Notes: generated by a model not told the origin, from the letters alone. A DNA stretch of 64,000 nt from Marinobacter litoralis (GCF_016427555.1 NZ_JAELVS010000001.1:62001-126000), one strand, 5' to 3'. Shown: positions 19,816 to 29,235, numbered from the stretch's first letter. Numbers and translations: made by a program.

Positions 19816-19879
19816 GCCATCTGCATCATTTGGGAACACATAAAAAGCAACTCAATGTTTTTATTATAATTTTTTGCGT

Positions 19880-19895
19880 TGGCATACCTGATGCT
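19880..19895 (+). promoter_or_regulatory. Candidate sigma-54 promoter of glnK-amtB
   Basis: TGGCAT-N5-ATGCT fits the -24/-12 consensus TGGCAC-N5-TTGCW, with the essential GG and GC eleven bases apart. Transcription would begin near 19906, leaving an 87-base leader before glnK. Nitrogen-starvation control of glnK-amtB by NtrC and sigma-54 is established in related bacteria. Confidence 0.6.
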
Positions 19896-19913
19896 AAACC
19901 TTGTACACGATCC

Positions 19914-19928
19914 GCACAATTGATGTGC
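19914..19928. promoter_or_regulatory. GCAC-N7-GTGC palindrome downstream of the glnK promoter
   Basis: The symmetric core matches the GCAC-N7-GTGC skeleton of NtrC sites but lies just after the predicted transcription start. If bound, it could modulate rather than activate. Confidence 0.35.
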
Positions 19929-19968
19929 GAGGTGGCAGCATCCCGAACTCAACCACTTACAAAGTTGA

Positions 19969-20331
<363 letters not shown>

Positions 20332-20405
20332 TGCCGGCCTGATACCCGGGTCCAGCCAACGCAAAAACATTAAATATCTGACGAGCCTTGTGCGGAGGGC
20401 GTCCT

Positions 20406-21677
20406 ATGGAAAGTAATATCTTTCACCTGCAGTATGCTATAGATACCTTTTATTTTGTTATTTGCGGCGCATTAGTCATGTGGATGGCGGCCGGTTTCGC
20501 CATGCTCGAAGCCGGTCTGGTGCGCTCCAAAAACACCACTGAAATTCTCACCAAGAACGTCGCATTGTTTGCGATTGCCAGCACCATGTATATGGTCTGC
20601 GGCTACGCCATCATGTATGGCGGCAACTTGTTCCTCTCCGGCATCGCCGAAGTCGATGTAGACGCCGTACTGGGTGACTTTGCCGCCCGTGAAGACGGCT
20701 TTGAAGGCGGCTCCATTTACTCCGGTGCGTCCGACTTTTTCTTCCAGGTGGTTTTCGTGGCCACTGCCATGTCGATCGTGTCCGGTGCCGTAGCCGAGCG
20801 CATGAAGCTTTGGGCCTTCCTTGCCTTTGCAGCGGTCATGACCGGTGTCATCTACCCACTGGAAGGTGCCTGGACGTGGGGCGGTAAAGACGTATTTGGC
20901 CTGTACAACCTGGGCGACCTGGGCTTCAGTGACTTTGCCGGTTCAGGCATCGTACACATGGCCGGCGCGGCCGCTGCTTTGGCTGGCGTGTTGTTGCTGG
21001 GTGCCCGTAAAGGCAAATACGGTCCTAACGGCGAAATCCGCGCGATTCCAGGTGCCAACATGCCTCTGGCAGCACTGGGAACCTTGATTCTGTGGATGGG
21101 CTGGTTCGGCTTTAATGGTGGCTCTGTACTTAAGCTTGGCGACATCGCCAGCGCGAACTCCGTCGCCATGGTCTTTCTGAACACTAACGCCGCCGCAGCG
21201 GGTGGTGCGATTACCGCCTTGGCTGTTGCCCGCCTGATGTTCGGCAAAGCTGACCTGACCATGCTGTTGAACGGTGCCATTGCCGGCCTGGTAGTGATTA
21301 CTGCCGAACCGTCAACACCCAGTGCTTTGACAGCTACCCTCTGGGGCGCTCTGGGCGGTGGCCTGGTGGTACTGAGCATCGTTGCTCTCGATAAACTGCG
21401 CATTGATGACCCGGTTGGTGCCATCTCTGCTCACGGTGTGTGTGGTTTCCTTGGCCTGATGCTGGTGCCTTTCACCAACGCCGACGTAACCTTCAGCGGC
21501 CAGTTGATCGGTGCCCTGACCATCTTCGTCTGGGTGTTTATCGCCAGCCTGATCGTCTGGAGCATTCTGAAAGCCGTAATGGGCATTCGAGTCAGCGCCG
21601 AAGAAGAATACGAAGGCGTCGACATTGCAGAATGTGGCCTGGAAGCCTACCCCGAGTTCGGCAGCAGCAAGCAGTAA
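20406..21677 (+). CDS. amtB: Ammonium transporter AmtB
   Basis: A 423-residue Amt/MEP/Rh channel with about eleven membrane helices. The pore's twin histidines lie in GIVHMAGAAAAL and SAHGVCGFLGLM. The hallmark DFAGSGIVHM and LEAGLVRSKN blocks are present. The start is ATG 20406, preceded by GGAGG at seven bases; an upstream start at 20388 would include that site. GlnK should dock on its cytoplasmic face to block it when nitrogen is plentiful. Confidence 0.95.
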   Translation: MESNIFHLQYAIDTFYFVICGALVMWMAAGFAMLEAGLVRSKNTTEILTKNVALFAIASTMYMVCGYAIMYGGNLFLSGIAEVDVDAVLGDFAAREDGFEGGSIYSGASDFFFQVVFVATAMSIVSGAVAERMKLWAFLAFAAVMTGVIYPLEGAWTWGGKDVFGLYNLGDLGFSDFAGSGIVHMAGAAAALAGVLLLGARKGKYGPNGEIRAIPGANMPLAALGTLILWMGWFGFNGGSVLKLGDIASANSVAMVFLNTNAAAAGGAITALAVARLMFGKADLTMLLNGAIAGLVVITAEPSTPSALTATLWGALGGGLVVLSIVALDKLRIDDPVGAISAHGVCGFLGLMLVPFTNADVTFSGQLIGALTIFVWVFIASLIVWSILKAVMGIRVSAEEEYEGVDIAECGLEAYPEFGSSKQ

Positions 21678-21688
21678 TTGCTGCCTCA

Positions 21689-21728
21689 GAACCCAGAAAG
21701 GGCGCCCTCGGGCGCCCTTTCTGGGTTC
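21689..21728. terminator. Long bidirectional terminator between amtB and speE
   Basis: A perfect inverted repeat with 19-base arms (21689-21707 and 21710-21728) and a two-base centre. It lies between convergent genes, and the arm ends give short T-runs on both strands. Confidence 0.85.
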
Positions 21729-21751
21729 AATGCACGCTAGTCTGGACGTTG

Positions 21752-22633
21752 TCAGCCCTCTTCCGGCCGCACCTGATCTTCCAGCGCATCAATCATGAAT
21801 TGCGGCATGGCCAAGGCTCCGTGGTGGATACCCGCGTTGTAATACCGGGTGACAAACGGCCGGTCATTCACGTCTTCTTCGCGGAAATACTTGAGCGGGT
21901 TGTCCTTGCTGCCCATGGTGCAGCTCCACCAGCCTGTCGGGTAAACCGGCTGCGGAAACGGCAAGGTTTGCACATGGCCAAAGCCGGCTTTACGCATATC
22001 GGTATGAATGTCTTTGATGATCGAGTCGGTATGCAGCAAAGGTGACTCGCTCTGCTGCACCACAATGCCGCCTTCTTTCAGCGCAAGCATCGCATCGCGG
22101 TAGAAATCCAGAGCAAACAGCCCCTCCGCCGGCCCAACCGGATCGGTGCTGTCGATGATCAGCAAATCGATGCTGTTTGGCTCCACCTCGCGCATCCACT
22201 TCACGCCATCACCGAAGAAGAAGTTGGCTCGGGGGTCGCTATTGGCTTCGCACAGTTCCGGGAAATACTTTTCCGACATGCGGGTCACCCGCTCGTCAAT
22301 TTCCACCTGCCAGGCTTCTTCTACCCCCGGGTGTTTCAAGACTTCTTTCAACGTGCCACAGTCACCACCACCGACAATCACAACCTTCTTCGGATCTTTG
22401 TGGGTGAACAGCGCCGGGTGCGTCATCATCTCGTGGTACAGAAAGTTGTCCCGAGTGGTCAGCATCACGCAGCCGTCCAGCACCATCAAATTGCCAAACG
22501 TCTCGGTTTCGTAGATTTCCAGCTTTTGGAACGGTGTCTGTTCCTCGTGCAGTTTGGCTTTTACCTGCAAGGAAAAGGCTGTGCCCTGATCCTGAAATAT
22601 CTCGGTAAACCAGCCCTCATTCAATGCTGTCAT
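21752..22633 (-). CDS. speE: Spermidine synthase
   Basis: A 293-residue aminopropyltransferase that joins decarboxylated SAM and putrescine into spermidine. Family blocks are YHEMMTHPALFTH, VVIVGGGDCGTLKEVLKH (nucleotide site), VEIDERVT, DLLIIDSTDPVGPAEGLF (catalytic Asp region) and a conserved PTGWWSCTMGS near the end. The start is ATG 22633 with GGAG six bases upstream; the TTG twelve bases earlier overlaps that site. It is divergent from speA, which supplies the putrescine branch. Confidence 0.95.
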   Translation of the reverse strand: MTALNEGWFTEIFQDQGTAFSLQVKAKLHEEQTPFQKLEIYETETFGNLMVLDGCVMLTTRDNFLYHEMMTHPALFTHKDPKKVVIVGGGDCGTLKEVLKHPGVEEAWQVEIDERVTRMSEKYFPELCEANSDPRANFFFGDGVKWMREVEPNSIDLLIIDSTDPVGPAEGLFALDFYRDAMLALKEGGIVVQQSESPLLHTDSIIKDIHTDMRKAGFGHVQTLPFPQPVYPTGWWSCTMGSKDNPLKYFREEDVNDRPFVTRYYNAGIHHGALAMPQFMIDALEDQVRPEEG

Positions 22634-22771
22634 ATCACTCTCCAACTGTATGCCGCTGCACCACGCCCGGACATCTTGAAAGAGGCGTATTGTAGGGGCA
22701 GCAGTCAGCTCCTACAATGCAGCCTTCAACGGTTTTCCCGCCGATTCGGGTTTCCTGACAGGATAGCAACA

Positions 22772-24682
22772 ATGGCAGAATCTACCGCATCACCTGCACA
22801 CAAGGTTTACAACATTGCGCATTGGAGCGACGGCTATATTTCCGTCAATACCGAGGGCGAAGTGGAGATCTGTCCGGACCGGGGCCGAAGCGAGGCTCAC
22901 ATTAACCTGCCCCGACTGACCCGTTCGCTGACCGACGCCGGTCTGGCCCTCCCGGTACTGGTCCGATTCACCGATATCCTGCACGACCGGGTGAACAAAC
23001 TTTGCGGTGCCTTCAATAAAGTCACCCACGAACAAGCCTACCAAGGCCGCTACACGGCGGTTTACCCGATCAAGGTAAACCAACAGCGGAGGGTGGTCGA
23101 AGAGCTGGTAGCCGCCGAGCCCGCCGCCTCAAACAACCAGATTGGCCTGGAAGCGGGCAGCAAGCCGGAACTGCTGGCGGTGCTTTCCCTAGCCCGTAAA
23201 GCTGGCTCGGTGATCGTGTGCAACGGCTATAAAGACCGCGAGTACATCCGGCTGGCTCTCATCGGCCAGAAACTGGGCCATAAGGTGTTTATCGTTGTTG
23301 AGAAACAGTCCGAGCTGCCGCTGATTCTGGAAGAAGCCAAGAAGCTCGAAGTATCCCCTTTGATCGGCGTGCGGGCCCGTCTGGCCACCATTGGCAAAGG
23401 TAACTGGCAGAACACCGGCGGCGAGAAATCAAAATTCGGATTGTCTGCCAGCCAGGTACTCGACGTTGTCGAAACCCTGAAACAGGCCGGCGCACTGCAT
23501 ACCTTGCAGCTGCTGCACTTCCATCTCGGATCGCAGATTGCCAATATCCGCGACATTCAAACCGGCCTGAAAGAATGCGCTCGGTTCTACAGTGAATTGC
23601 GTCATCTTGGTGCCCCCATAGGCACCGTGGACATTGGCGGCGGGCTGGGCGTCGATTACGAAGGCACCCGCTCCCGCAGCAGTTGCTCAATGAACTACAC
23701 CGTCTTCGAATACGCCTACAACGTGGTGCACGTTCTGCAAGCGGAGTGCGACCGCCTCGGCCTACCCCACCCGGATCTGATCAGTGAATCCGGCCGGGCC
23801 CTGACCGCGCATCATTCCGTGCTGATCACCAACGTCATCGACCGGGAAGCCCCGCTGCACCGCGAAGCCTCCGAGCCCTCGGCCACCTCTCCGGCCCCGC
23901 TGCAGGATCTGTGGCGAGATCTGCGCAGCTTGCAGGATGACCAGTGCCCGCGATCGCTGGCGGAAATTTACCATGACGTACTGCATGCCATGACCGACGC
24001 CCACGCCCAGTTCGCCCACGGGTTGATGTCGTTGAGTGAACGCGCTCAGGCCGAGACGTTATATACGCGCTGCTGCCGTTTGATTCGGGGCCAGCTTGAT
24101 GCTGCCAACCGTGCGCATCGGGAAATCATCGATGAACTGAACGAGAAACTGGCCGAAAAACTGTTCGTGAACTTTTCCTTGTTTCAATCACTACCGGACG
24201 TTTGGGGCATTGATCAGATTTTCCCGGTCATGCCGATCAATGGGTTGAACCGGCCGCTGAACCGGCGCGCCGTGGTGCAGGATATAACCTGTGATTCGGA
24301 TGGCCGAATTGATCACTACGTAGATGGCCAAGGTATAGAAACCACCCTCCCCCTGCCCGAGCACAACCCGGAAGAGCCCTTGTTAATCGGTTTCTTCATG
24401 ACCGGTGCTTATCAGGAAATCTTGGGCGATATGCACAATCTGTTTGGTGACACTCATTCCGTCGATGTTCGCCTGAACGAACAGGGGGAGTACGTGATCG
24501 GTGAACCGATCACCGGAGACAGCGTGGCCAAGGTCTTACGCTATGTAAACTTCGAGCCAGCCAGTATTGTCGAGGCGTATCAACGCAAGTTTAAAGCAAG
24601 CAACCTTGACCCGGAGCTTCAACAACAGCTTCTGGCTGAGCTGGCCTCGGGCCTTGAGGGGTATACCTACCTGGAAGAATAG
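22772..24682 (+). CDS. speA: Biosynthetic arginine decarboxylase
   Basis: A 636-residue PLP enzyme of fold type III that converts arginine to agmatine, the first step to putrescine. The PLP lysine is in YTAVYPIKVNQQRRVVEEL, the substrate and cofactor blocks are LLHFHLGSQIANIRD and TVDIGGGLGVDYEGTRS, and the C-terminal domain has FFMTGAYQEILGDMHNLFGD. Length matches E. coli SpeA (658). AGGA precedes ATG 22772; the frame is open back to 22331 but crosses speE and was trimmed. Confidence 0.95.
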   Translation: MAESTASPAHKVYNIAHWSDGYISVNTEGEVEICPDRGRSEAHINLPRLTRSLTDAGLALPVLVRFTDILHDRVNKLCGAFNKVTHEQAYQGRYTAVYPIKVNQQRRVVEELVAAEPAASNNQIGLEAGSKPELLAVLSLARKAGSVIVCNGYKDREYIRLALIGQKLGHKVFIVVEKQSELPLILEEAKKLEVSPLIGVRARLATIGKGNWQNTGGEKSKFGLSASQVLDVVETLKQAGALHTLQLLHFHLGSQIANIRDIQTGLKECARFYSELRHLGAPIGTVDIGGGLGVDYEGTRSRSSCSMNYTVFEYAYNVVHVLQAECDRLGLPHPDLISESGRALTAHHSVLITNVIDREAPLHREASEPSATSPAPLQDLWRDLRSLQDDQCPRSLAEIYHDVLHAMTDAHAQFAHGLMSLSERAQAETLYTRCCRLIRGQLDAANRAHREIIDELNEKLAEKLFVNFSLFQSLPDVWGIDQIFPVMPINGLNRPLNRRAVVQDITCDSDGRIDHYVDGQGIETTLPLPEHNPEEPLLIGFFMTGAYQEILGDMHNLFGDTHSVDVRLNEQGEYVIGEPITGDSVAKVLRYVNFEPASIVEAYQRKFKASNLDPELQQQLLAELASGLEGYTYLEE

Positions 24683-25064
24683 GCTCAGGCAGGGTGATCG
24701 ATGTGCAAACTGCGCCATACCGACAGCGAGATCTCCCCCTCTTACGGATGGCCCGGCTAAAATTAGACGGGTCGCTGTAACCCAGATGTTCAGCGATTTC
24801 ATCAGTGCTCAGCTGAACCGCAATTGATTCACACCTGCATCGAAGCAATTCATGTCCCCGTACAATACGGTGTATCGGTCACCACCCTGGAAACGGGGAA
24901 CATTCACAAGGCACTGACCTCCATCAGCCCGCCCGGAAAATTTATTTGATCCAGCAATCCGATCCCAGCCCCCCTGCGTAAAACAGTCACTGACAAAAAA
25001 GTGGTGAGTGCATAGAATCATGACAGTAGCCAAACACAATCACGACACGATCAAGGAGCATCCA
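24683..25064. other. Intergenic region with a decayed gene and the sigma-factor leader
   Basis: A 382-base region with no intact gene. The left part carries an AraC-like remnant on the minus strand. The right part is the leader of the ECF sigma gene. TTGATCC at 24946-24952 recalls a sigma-E -35 element but has no partner at a usable distance. Confidence 0.6.
24741..24827 (-). pseudogene. Remnant of an AraC-family regulator (HTH only)
   Basis: Read on the minus strand, 29 codons encode a typical second helix-turn-helix of AraC regulators: VQLSTDEIAEHLGYSD followed by PSNFSRAIRK. Before and after this the match stops. The continuing frame runs antisense into the 3' end of speA and has no RWTG or SPSxYR tail. 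There is no upstream sensor domain before the sigma gene. I read it as the last trace of a deleted regulator gene. Confidence 0.55.
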
Positions 25065-25664
25065 GTGCCAACACTGGAACAGCCACCTGCGCAGGGCGAG
25101 GGCCGCAAGGACCCATGGGGAGCCTTGTTGGAACGCGTAGGTAAACATCAGGACAAAGCGGCCTACCACGAGCTATTCGAGCACTTTGCACCACGCATCA
25201 AGTATTACGCTATCTCCAATGGCATCGCCAGCCACGCCGAAGAGCTGGTGCAGGAAGTATTCATCGCAATCTGGAGACGTTCCAGCCTGTACGACTGGCG
25301 CAAGGCTGCGGCATCCACCTGGATTTTCACCATTGCTCGTAACCAGCGCATCGACATGTTGAGGAAGGTTCAACGCAGAAGCGCCGAGATGGCCGTCGAA
25401 ACGGAAGATCTCTGGCAGATTCCGGGCGAACACGATGACGAACCGGTCTCATCGCTACACCGGCTCACATCTGAACGGCGCATTCGTGATTCACTTAGCC
25501 TGCTGCCTCAAGACCAGGTAACGGTGATTGCCAAGGTCTACATGGAGCACAAATCCCATCAAATGGTTGCCGATGAACTTGATCTGCCTCTGGGAACGGT
25601 CAAAAGCCGGGTGCGCCTGGCGCTGAACAAACTGAAAGTGATTTTGCAGGACGAAAACCTATGA
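25065..25664 (+). CDS. ECF sigma factor paired with a ChrR-type anti-sigma
   Basis: A 199-residue RNA polymerase sigma factor of the RpoE/ECF class. Region 2 is AAYHELFEHFAPRIKYYAI with HAEELVQEVFIAIWRR and ASTWIFTIARNQRIDMLRK. Region 4 is LPQDQVTVIAKVYMEHKSHQ followed by LGTVKSRVRLALNKLK. Start chosen at GTG 25065, which has AAGGAG six bases upstream; in-frame starts at 25008 (GTG) and 25020 (ATG) have no ribosome site. The stop overlaps the anti-sigma ATG. In Rhodobacter the paired system answers singlet oxygen, and a similar role is inferred here. Confidence 0.88.
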   Translation: MPTLEQPPAQGEGRKDPWGALLERVGKHQDKAAYHELFEHFAPRIKYYAISNGIASHAEELVQEVFIAIWRRSSLYDWRKAAASTWIFTIARNQRIDMLRKVQRRSAEMAVETEDLWQIPGEHDDEPVSSLHRLTSERRIRDSLSLLPQDQVTVIAKVYMEHKSHQMVADELDLPLGTVKSRVRLALNKLKVILQDENL

Positions 25665-26293
25665 CACGACATCATCCAGACAGTCTGAGCCTGATGGATT
25701 ACAGCGCTGGCGCCCTGAGTGAGCCCCACGCGCTGTGCATCCGTCTGCATCTGGAAAAGTGCGTCCATTGCCGGAGTCGGGTCGATACCCTGAACAGTCT
25801 CGGCGCCGTGATGATGGAGCAGCAACCTGACGTGACCGTGTCGGAAACCAGCTTCGAGCAACTGCTGGCGCGCATCGACGAGGCGCCGGCCCCTTTGCAG
25901 AACGACGCACCTCGACTGAGCCCGCTTCAGAAATTGCTCGGCGACGACCTCAACGATCTGCCCTGGAAGCGGCAGCTGCCAAGCGTCAGCGTTGTCGACA
26001 TCAGCGATCGGTTCCCTGACCAGGAAGAGCGCGTCATACTGCAGAAACTGGCCGCCGGTGGCAAGGCGCCAGCCCATACCCATCGCGGCACCGAAACCAC
26101 CCTTGTACTGCAAGGCGCTTTCTCAGACGCCAAAGGCGTTTTCAATCAGTGGGACTTTGTCGTGTTGACCGATCAAGACGTGCACAAACCCGTTGCCCTT
26201 GGCCATGAAGACTGCATCACACTGTCCATTCTCAGTGCGCCGCTGAAACTCACCGGCCCTTTCGGTCGCTTACTCAACCCATTCATCACCTGA
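25661..26293 (+). CDS. chrR: ChrR-like zinc anti-sigma factor with cupin domain
   Basis: A 210-residue anti-sigma factor. The N-terminal zinc site is H5, H30, C34, C37 (LHLEKCVHC), the same spacing as H6, H31, C35, C38 of Rhodobacter ChrR. The C-terminal cupin has H139, H141, E145 and H175, again matching ChrR H141, H143, E147, H177 with a constant offset of two. The first domain should hold the sigma factor and the second sense singlet oxygen or peroxides. It starts inside the sigma stop codon and is followed by a terminator. Confidence 0.88.
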   Translation: MTRHHPDSLSLMDYSAGALSEPHALCIRLHLEKCVHCRSRVDTLNSLGAVMMEQQPDVTVSETSFEQLLARIDEAPAPLQNDAPRLSPLQKLLGDDLNDLPWKRQLPSVSVVDISDRFPDQEERVILQKLAAGGKAPAHTHRGTETTLVLQGAFSDAKGVFNQWDFVVLTDQDVHKPVALGHEDCITLSILSAPLKLTGPFGRLLNPFIT

Positions 26294-26301
26294 TGCCCTT
26301 T

Positions 26302-26336
26302 ACCCTGCAGGTGCGCGTGCGCCTGCGGGGTCTTTT
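26302..26336 (+). terminator. Terminator after the sigma/anti-sigma operon
   Basis: A 13-base arm at 26302-26314 pairs with 26319-26331, with two G-T pairs and a four-base loop, followed by CTTTT. It abuts the stop of the convergent SDR gene. Confidence 0.75.
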
Positions 26337-27072
26337 ACCAAGGCAAGTCCCGCCCGTCCCAGTTGATAAATCGTCCATTGTCCTCCTCCGTCAAATTTGC
26401 AAGAACGTTGAACAGATTGTCCGCTGTTGCGCCTGGTTCATGGACGGTGAGTTTGGCCAGAGACTGGCTGAAAGGCTCGCTCAATGCAGAATGGGTGGTG
26501 CCGGGGTGCAACGCAACGCACGCCACGGGGGCGTATTTTCGGGGCAATTCAACCGAGAGGTTCTTTGCCAACATGTTTAAGGCCGCTTTCGAGCATCGAT
26601 AGGCGTACCACCCCCCGAGCCGGTTATCCTGTATTGAACCTACCTTGGCAGACACAGCAGCCACTCGGCTCAATCGCTTACCTTTAAACCAGGGCGAAAG
26701 CGCCTGAACCAGTAGGGCAAACCCCACACAATTCACTTGATACGCCTGCAACATCGTATCGGGCTGAATATCCTCTACCCGTTTTTCCGGGGAGGCGGTG
26801 TCATCGTGCAACCAGCCGGCGGCATAGATTAATGATAGGTCGCCTTGAGCGGATGCCAATAAGCTCCGGACTTCAGGATGCGAGACCAGATCCAGCGGAT
26901 GCTCGGCCTGCCACTCGACCAAGTGCACAGCAGGATGCTCCCGCACCCGGCCGCTCACGTTCTCAACCTTTCGGGCCAATCCTATCAACGGTTCGCTCGG
27001 CTGCTCGGCCAGATACCGTTCTGCAAGCGCACCGCCAATGGCACCGGAAACCCCGGCAATGATGACGGTCAT
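26335..27072 (-). CDS. SDR family oxidoreductase
   Basis: A 245-residue short-chain dehydrogenase. The cofactor motif is IIAGVSGAIGGALAERYL (GxxGxIG), and the active site has SAKVGS (Ser) and YAYRCSKAALNML (YxxxK). The near-terminal LHPGTTHSALSEPF is common in CsgA-type SDRs. Substrate is unknown. AGGAG precedes the ATG. It is convergent with the sigma/ChrR pair; SDR genes are frequent members of ChrR-controlled regulons, but no sigma-E promoter was found for this one. Confidence 0.85.
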   Translation of the reverse strand: MTVIIAGVSGAIGGALAERYLAEQPSEPLIGLARKVENVSGRVREHPAVHLVEWQAEHPLDLVSHPEVRSLLASAQGDLSLIYAAGWLHDDTASPEKRVEDIQPDTMLQAYQVNCVGFALLVQALSPWFKGKRLSRVAAVSAKVGSIQDNRLGGWYAYRCSKAALNMLAKNLSVELPRKYAPVACVALHPGTTHSALSEPFSQSLAKLTVHEPGATADNLFNVLANLTEEDNGRFINWDGRDLPW

Positions 27073-27266
27073 CGTGCTGTCTCCTGAATAAACGTTGTCT
27101 CGGTTTCAGAGTAGTACGCAAACAAACCCACATCAGGTTGCTTGCCAGTGAGCCAATGTTTTCAAACGCACGTATGACTCTGCACACGGATTATTTGCGC
27201 TTACGAACCATTAAGCACAATAGCCACCGCTATCCGTGCCGATTTCATTTTTACAGGAGAGTGTCC

Positions 27267-29042
27267 ATGCAATACCAGGCGCCTGCGAATGACCTTCGCT
27301 TCTTGCTGTTCGATGTTTTGGGAGCTGACAAACTGCACGAACTGGAAAAGTACGCTGATGCTACACCTGACCTGATCTCCGCCGTCATTGAAGAAGCCGG
27401 CAAACTGGCGAGCGAAGTCATTCAGCCAACCAATCAGACAGGCGACCGCCAAGGCTGCAGCTACGACCCGGAAGCTAAAACGGTCAAAACGCCAGACGGT
27501 TTCAAACAGGCCTACCAGACATTCGTGGAAGGCGGCTGGACGGCACTGGATGCCCCCATCGAATTCGGCGGCCAGGGTTTGCCGCACACGCTGAAGTTCG
27601 TCGTTGACGAAATGATGTGTTCTACAAATCTGTCCCTTGGCATGTATCCCGGGCTGACTCATGGTGCTATCAGTGCGCTGTATGCCCACGGCTCCGACGC
27701 GTTGAAAAACACCTATCTGGAAAAGCTGATTAGCGGTGAATGGACAGGCACCATGTGTCTGACCGAACCCCAGTGTGGCACCGACCTGGGCCTGATTCGC
27801 ACCAAAGCCACGCCCAACGAAGACGGCAGCTACGCCATCGAAGGCACAAAAATCTGGATCACCGGCGGTGAGCACGATCTGGTTGATAACATTGTGCATC
27901 TGGTGCTGGCCAAACTGCCCGGTGCACCCGACACCACCAAAGGCATTTCTTTGTTCTTGGTGCCGAAAGTGCTGCCCGAATCTGGCGAGCGCAACCCGGC
28001 GTTCTGCGGCGGGCTCGAGCACAAAATGGGCATCAAAGGTTCTGCCACCTGTGTCATGAACTTTGAAGGCGCAAAAGGCTGGCTGGTGGGTGAGCCCAAC
28101 AAAGGCATGAGCGCCATGTTCACCATGATGAACGAAGCCCGCCTGATGGTAGGTATGCAGGGCCTGGGTCTGGCTGAGATGGCCTACCAGGAAAGCCTCG
28201 CCTTCGCCAAAGAACGCCTGCAAAGCCGGTCTTTGAGTGGCGCTAAGAACCCGGACGGCGCGGCAGATCCGATCATCGTGCACCCTGACGTGCGCCGCAT
28301 GCTGATGCGCCAGAAGGTTCTGAACGAAGGCATGCGCGCCTTAGCCTTGTTTACCGGCCACCAGCTGGATCTGTCCGTCGCTCACGACGATGCCGAAACC
28401 CGAGAAAAGGCCGATGACCTTGTACAGCTGCTGACTCCCGTGGTGAAAGCGTTCCTGACCGACGAAGGCTACACCAACGCGAACTGGGGCCAGCAAGTGC
28501 TCGGTGGTTCCGGGTTTACCCAGGACTGGCCACTTGAACAACTGGTGCGCGATGGCCGCATCGCCCGGATATACGAAGGCACCAACGGTATCCAGGCAAT
28601 GGATCTGGTGGGTCGAAAACTGTCCTTAAAAGGTGGTCAGCTGGTTCGGACTCTGTTTGCGCTGTTATCGGACTACCTCAAGGATAACCAGGAAGCCCCG
28701 TACCGGGATGAGCTCAAGTCCGCTATCAAACACCTGGAGCGCGCCACAGTCTGGCTGGCGCAGAACGCCCCGAGCGACCCTGAGCAAGCAGGCGCCGCTG
28801 CCACACCTTACCTGCGGGTTATGGCCCTGACGGTCATCGGCTACCTCTGGTCACGCATGGCCGACGTTGCCGGCCGTCAACTGGAGGCGGGCGAAGGCAA
28901 TCGCGCGCTGCTGGAAAGCAAACAGGTATCGGCCCGTTATTATTTTGAGAAATTGATGCCGGAAATCGATTGGCTGCTCAAAGACATCGAGTCCGGCAAG
29001 GAGAGCATGATGGCGTTCGACGATCATCATTGGTTGGCTTAA
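27267..29042 (+). CDS. Acyl-CoA dehydrogenase (C-terminal-extended, DmdC-like class)
   Basis: A 591-residue FAD enzyme that makes the alpha-beta double bond in an acyl-CoA. CLTEPQCGTDLG and KIWITGGEHD are the FAD and substrate blocks. GQQVLGGSGFTQDWPLEQLVRD leads to IYEGTNGIQAMDL with the catalytic Glu. About 130 residues follow, the extra C-terminal domain of the long class that includes 3-methylthiopropanoyl-CoA dehydrogenase DmdC. Substrate cannot be assigned by eye; chain-length or DMSP-derived substrates are possible. AGGAGA precedes ATG 27267. It is monocistronic, with its own terminator. Confidence 0.9.
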   Translation: MQYQAPANDLRFLLFDVLGADKLHELEKYADATPDLISAVIEEAGKLASEVIQPTNQTGDRQGCSYDPEAKTVKTPDGFKQAYQTFVEGGWTALDAPIEFGGQGLPHTLKFVVDEMMCSTNLSLGMYPGLTHGAISALYAHGSDALKNTYLEKLISGEWTGTMCLTEPQCGTDLGLIRTKATPNEDGSYAIEGTKIWITGGEHDLVDNIVHLVLAKLPGAPDTTKGISLFLVPKVLPESGERNPAFCGGLEHKMGIKGSATCVMNFEGAKGWLVGEPNKGMSAMFTMMNEARLMVGMQGLGLAEMAYQESLAFAKERLQSRSLSGAKNPDGAADPIIVHPDVRRMLMRQKVLNEGMRALALFTGHQLDLSVAHDDAETREKADDLVQLLTPVVKAFLTDEGYTNANWGQQVLGGSGFTQDWPLEQLVRDGRIARIYEGTNGIQAMDLVGRKLSLKGGQLVRTLFALLSDYLKDNQEAPYRDELKSAIKHLERATVWLAQNAPSDPEQAGAAATPYLRVMALTVIGYLWSRMADVAGRQLEAGEGNRALLESKQVSARYYFEKLMPEIDWLLKDIESGKESMMAFDDHHWLA

Positions 29043-29203
29043 ACGGCAATATGCCGATCAAACCAACATTGGCGTCCGAAAATGACCGACCATTGACTGC
29101 TTGTGACCTTCTACACGCAGGCCAGAAGGATAATACTGGCTACGTTGATTAGTGTCTCTGAACTAGTCCAGCCTGACTTCACACGAGTTAGGTATCTTCT
29201 TTT

Positions 29204-29231
29204 AACCACGCTTTTGCGTGGTTTTTTTTTG
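29204..29231 (+). terminator. Terminator of the acyl-CoA dehydrogenase gene
   Basis: AACCACGC (29204-29211) pairs with GCGTGGTT (29216-29223) around TTTT, followed by a T-run to 29231. Confidence 0.85.
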
Positions 29232-29235
29232 CGTG

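Noticed and set aside
24946..25000. Sigma-E type promoter TGATCC ahead of the sigma gene
   Set aside because: TGATCC is present at 24947, but the nearest GCGTAA-like -10 element is 24 or more bases away, too far for a normal promoter.
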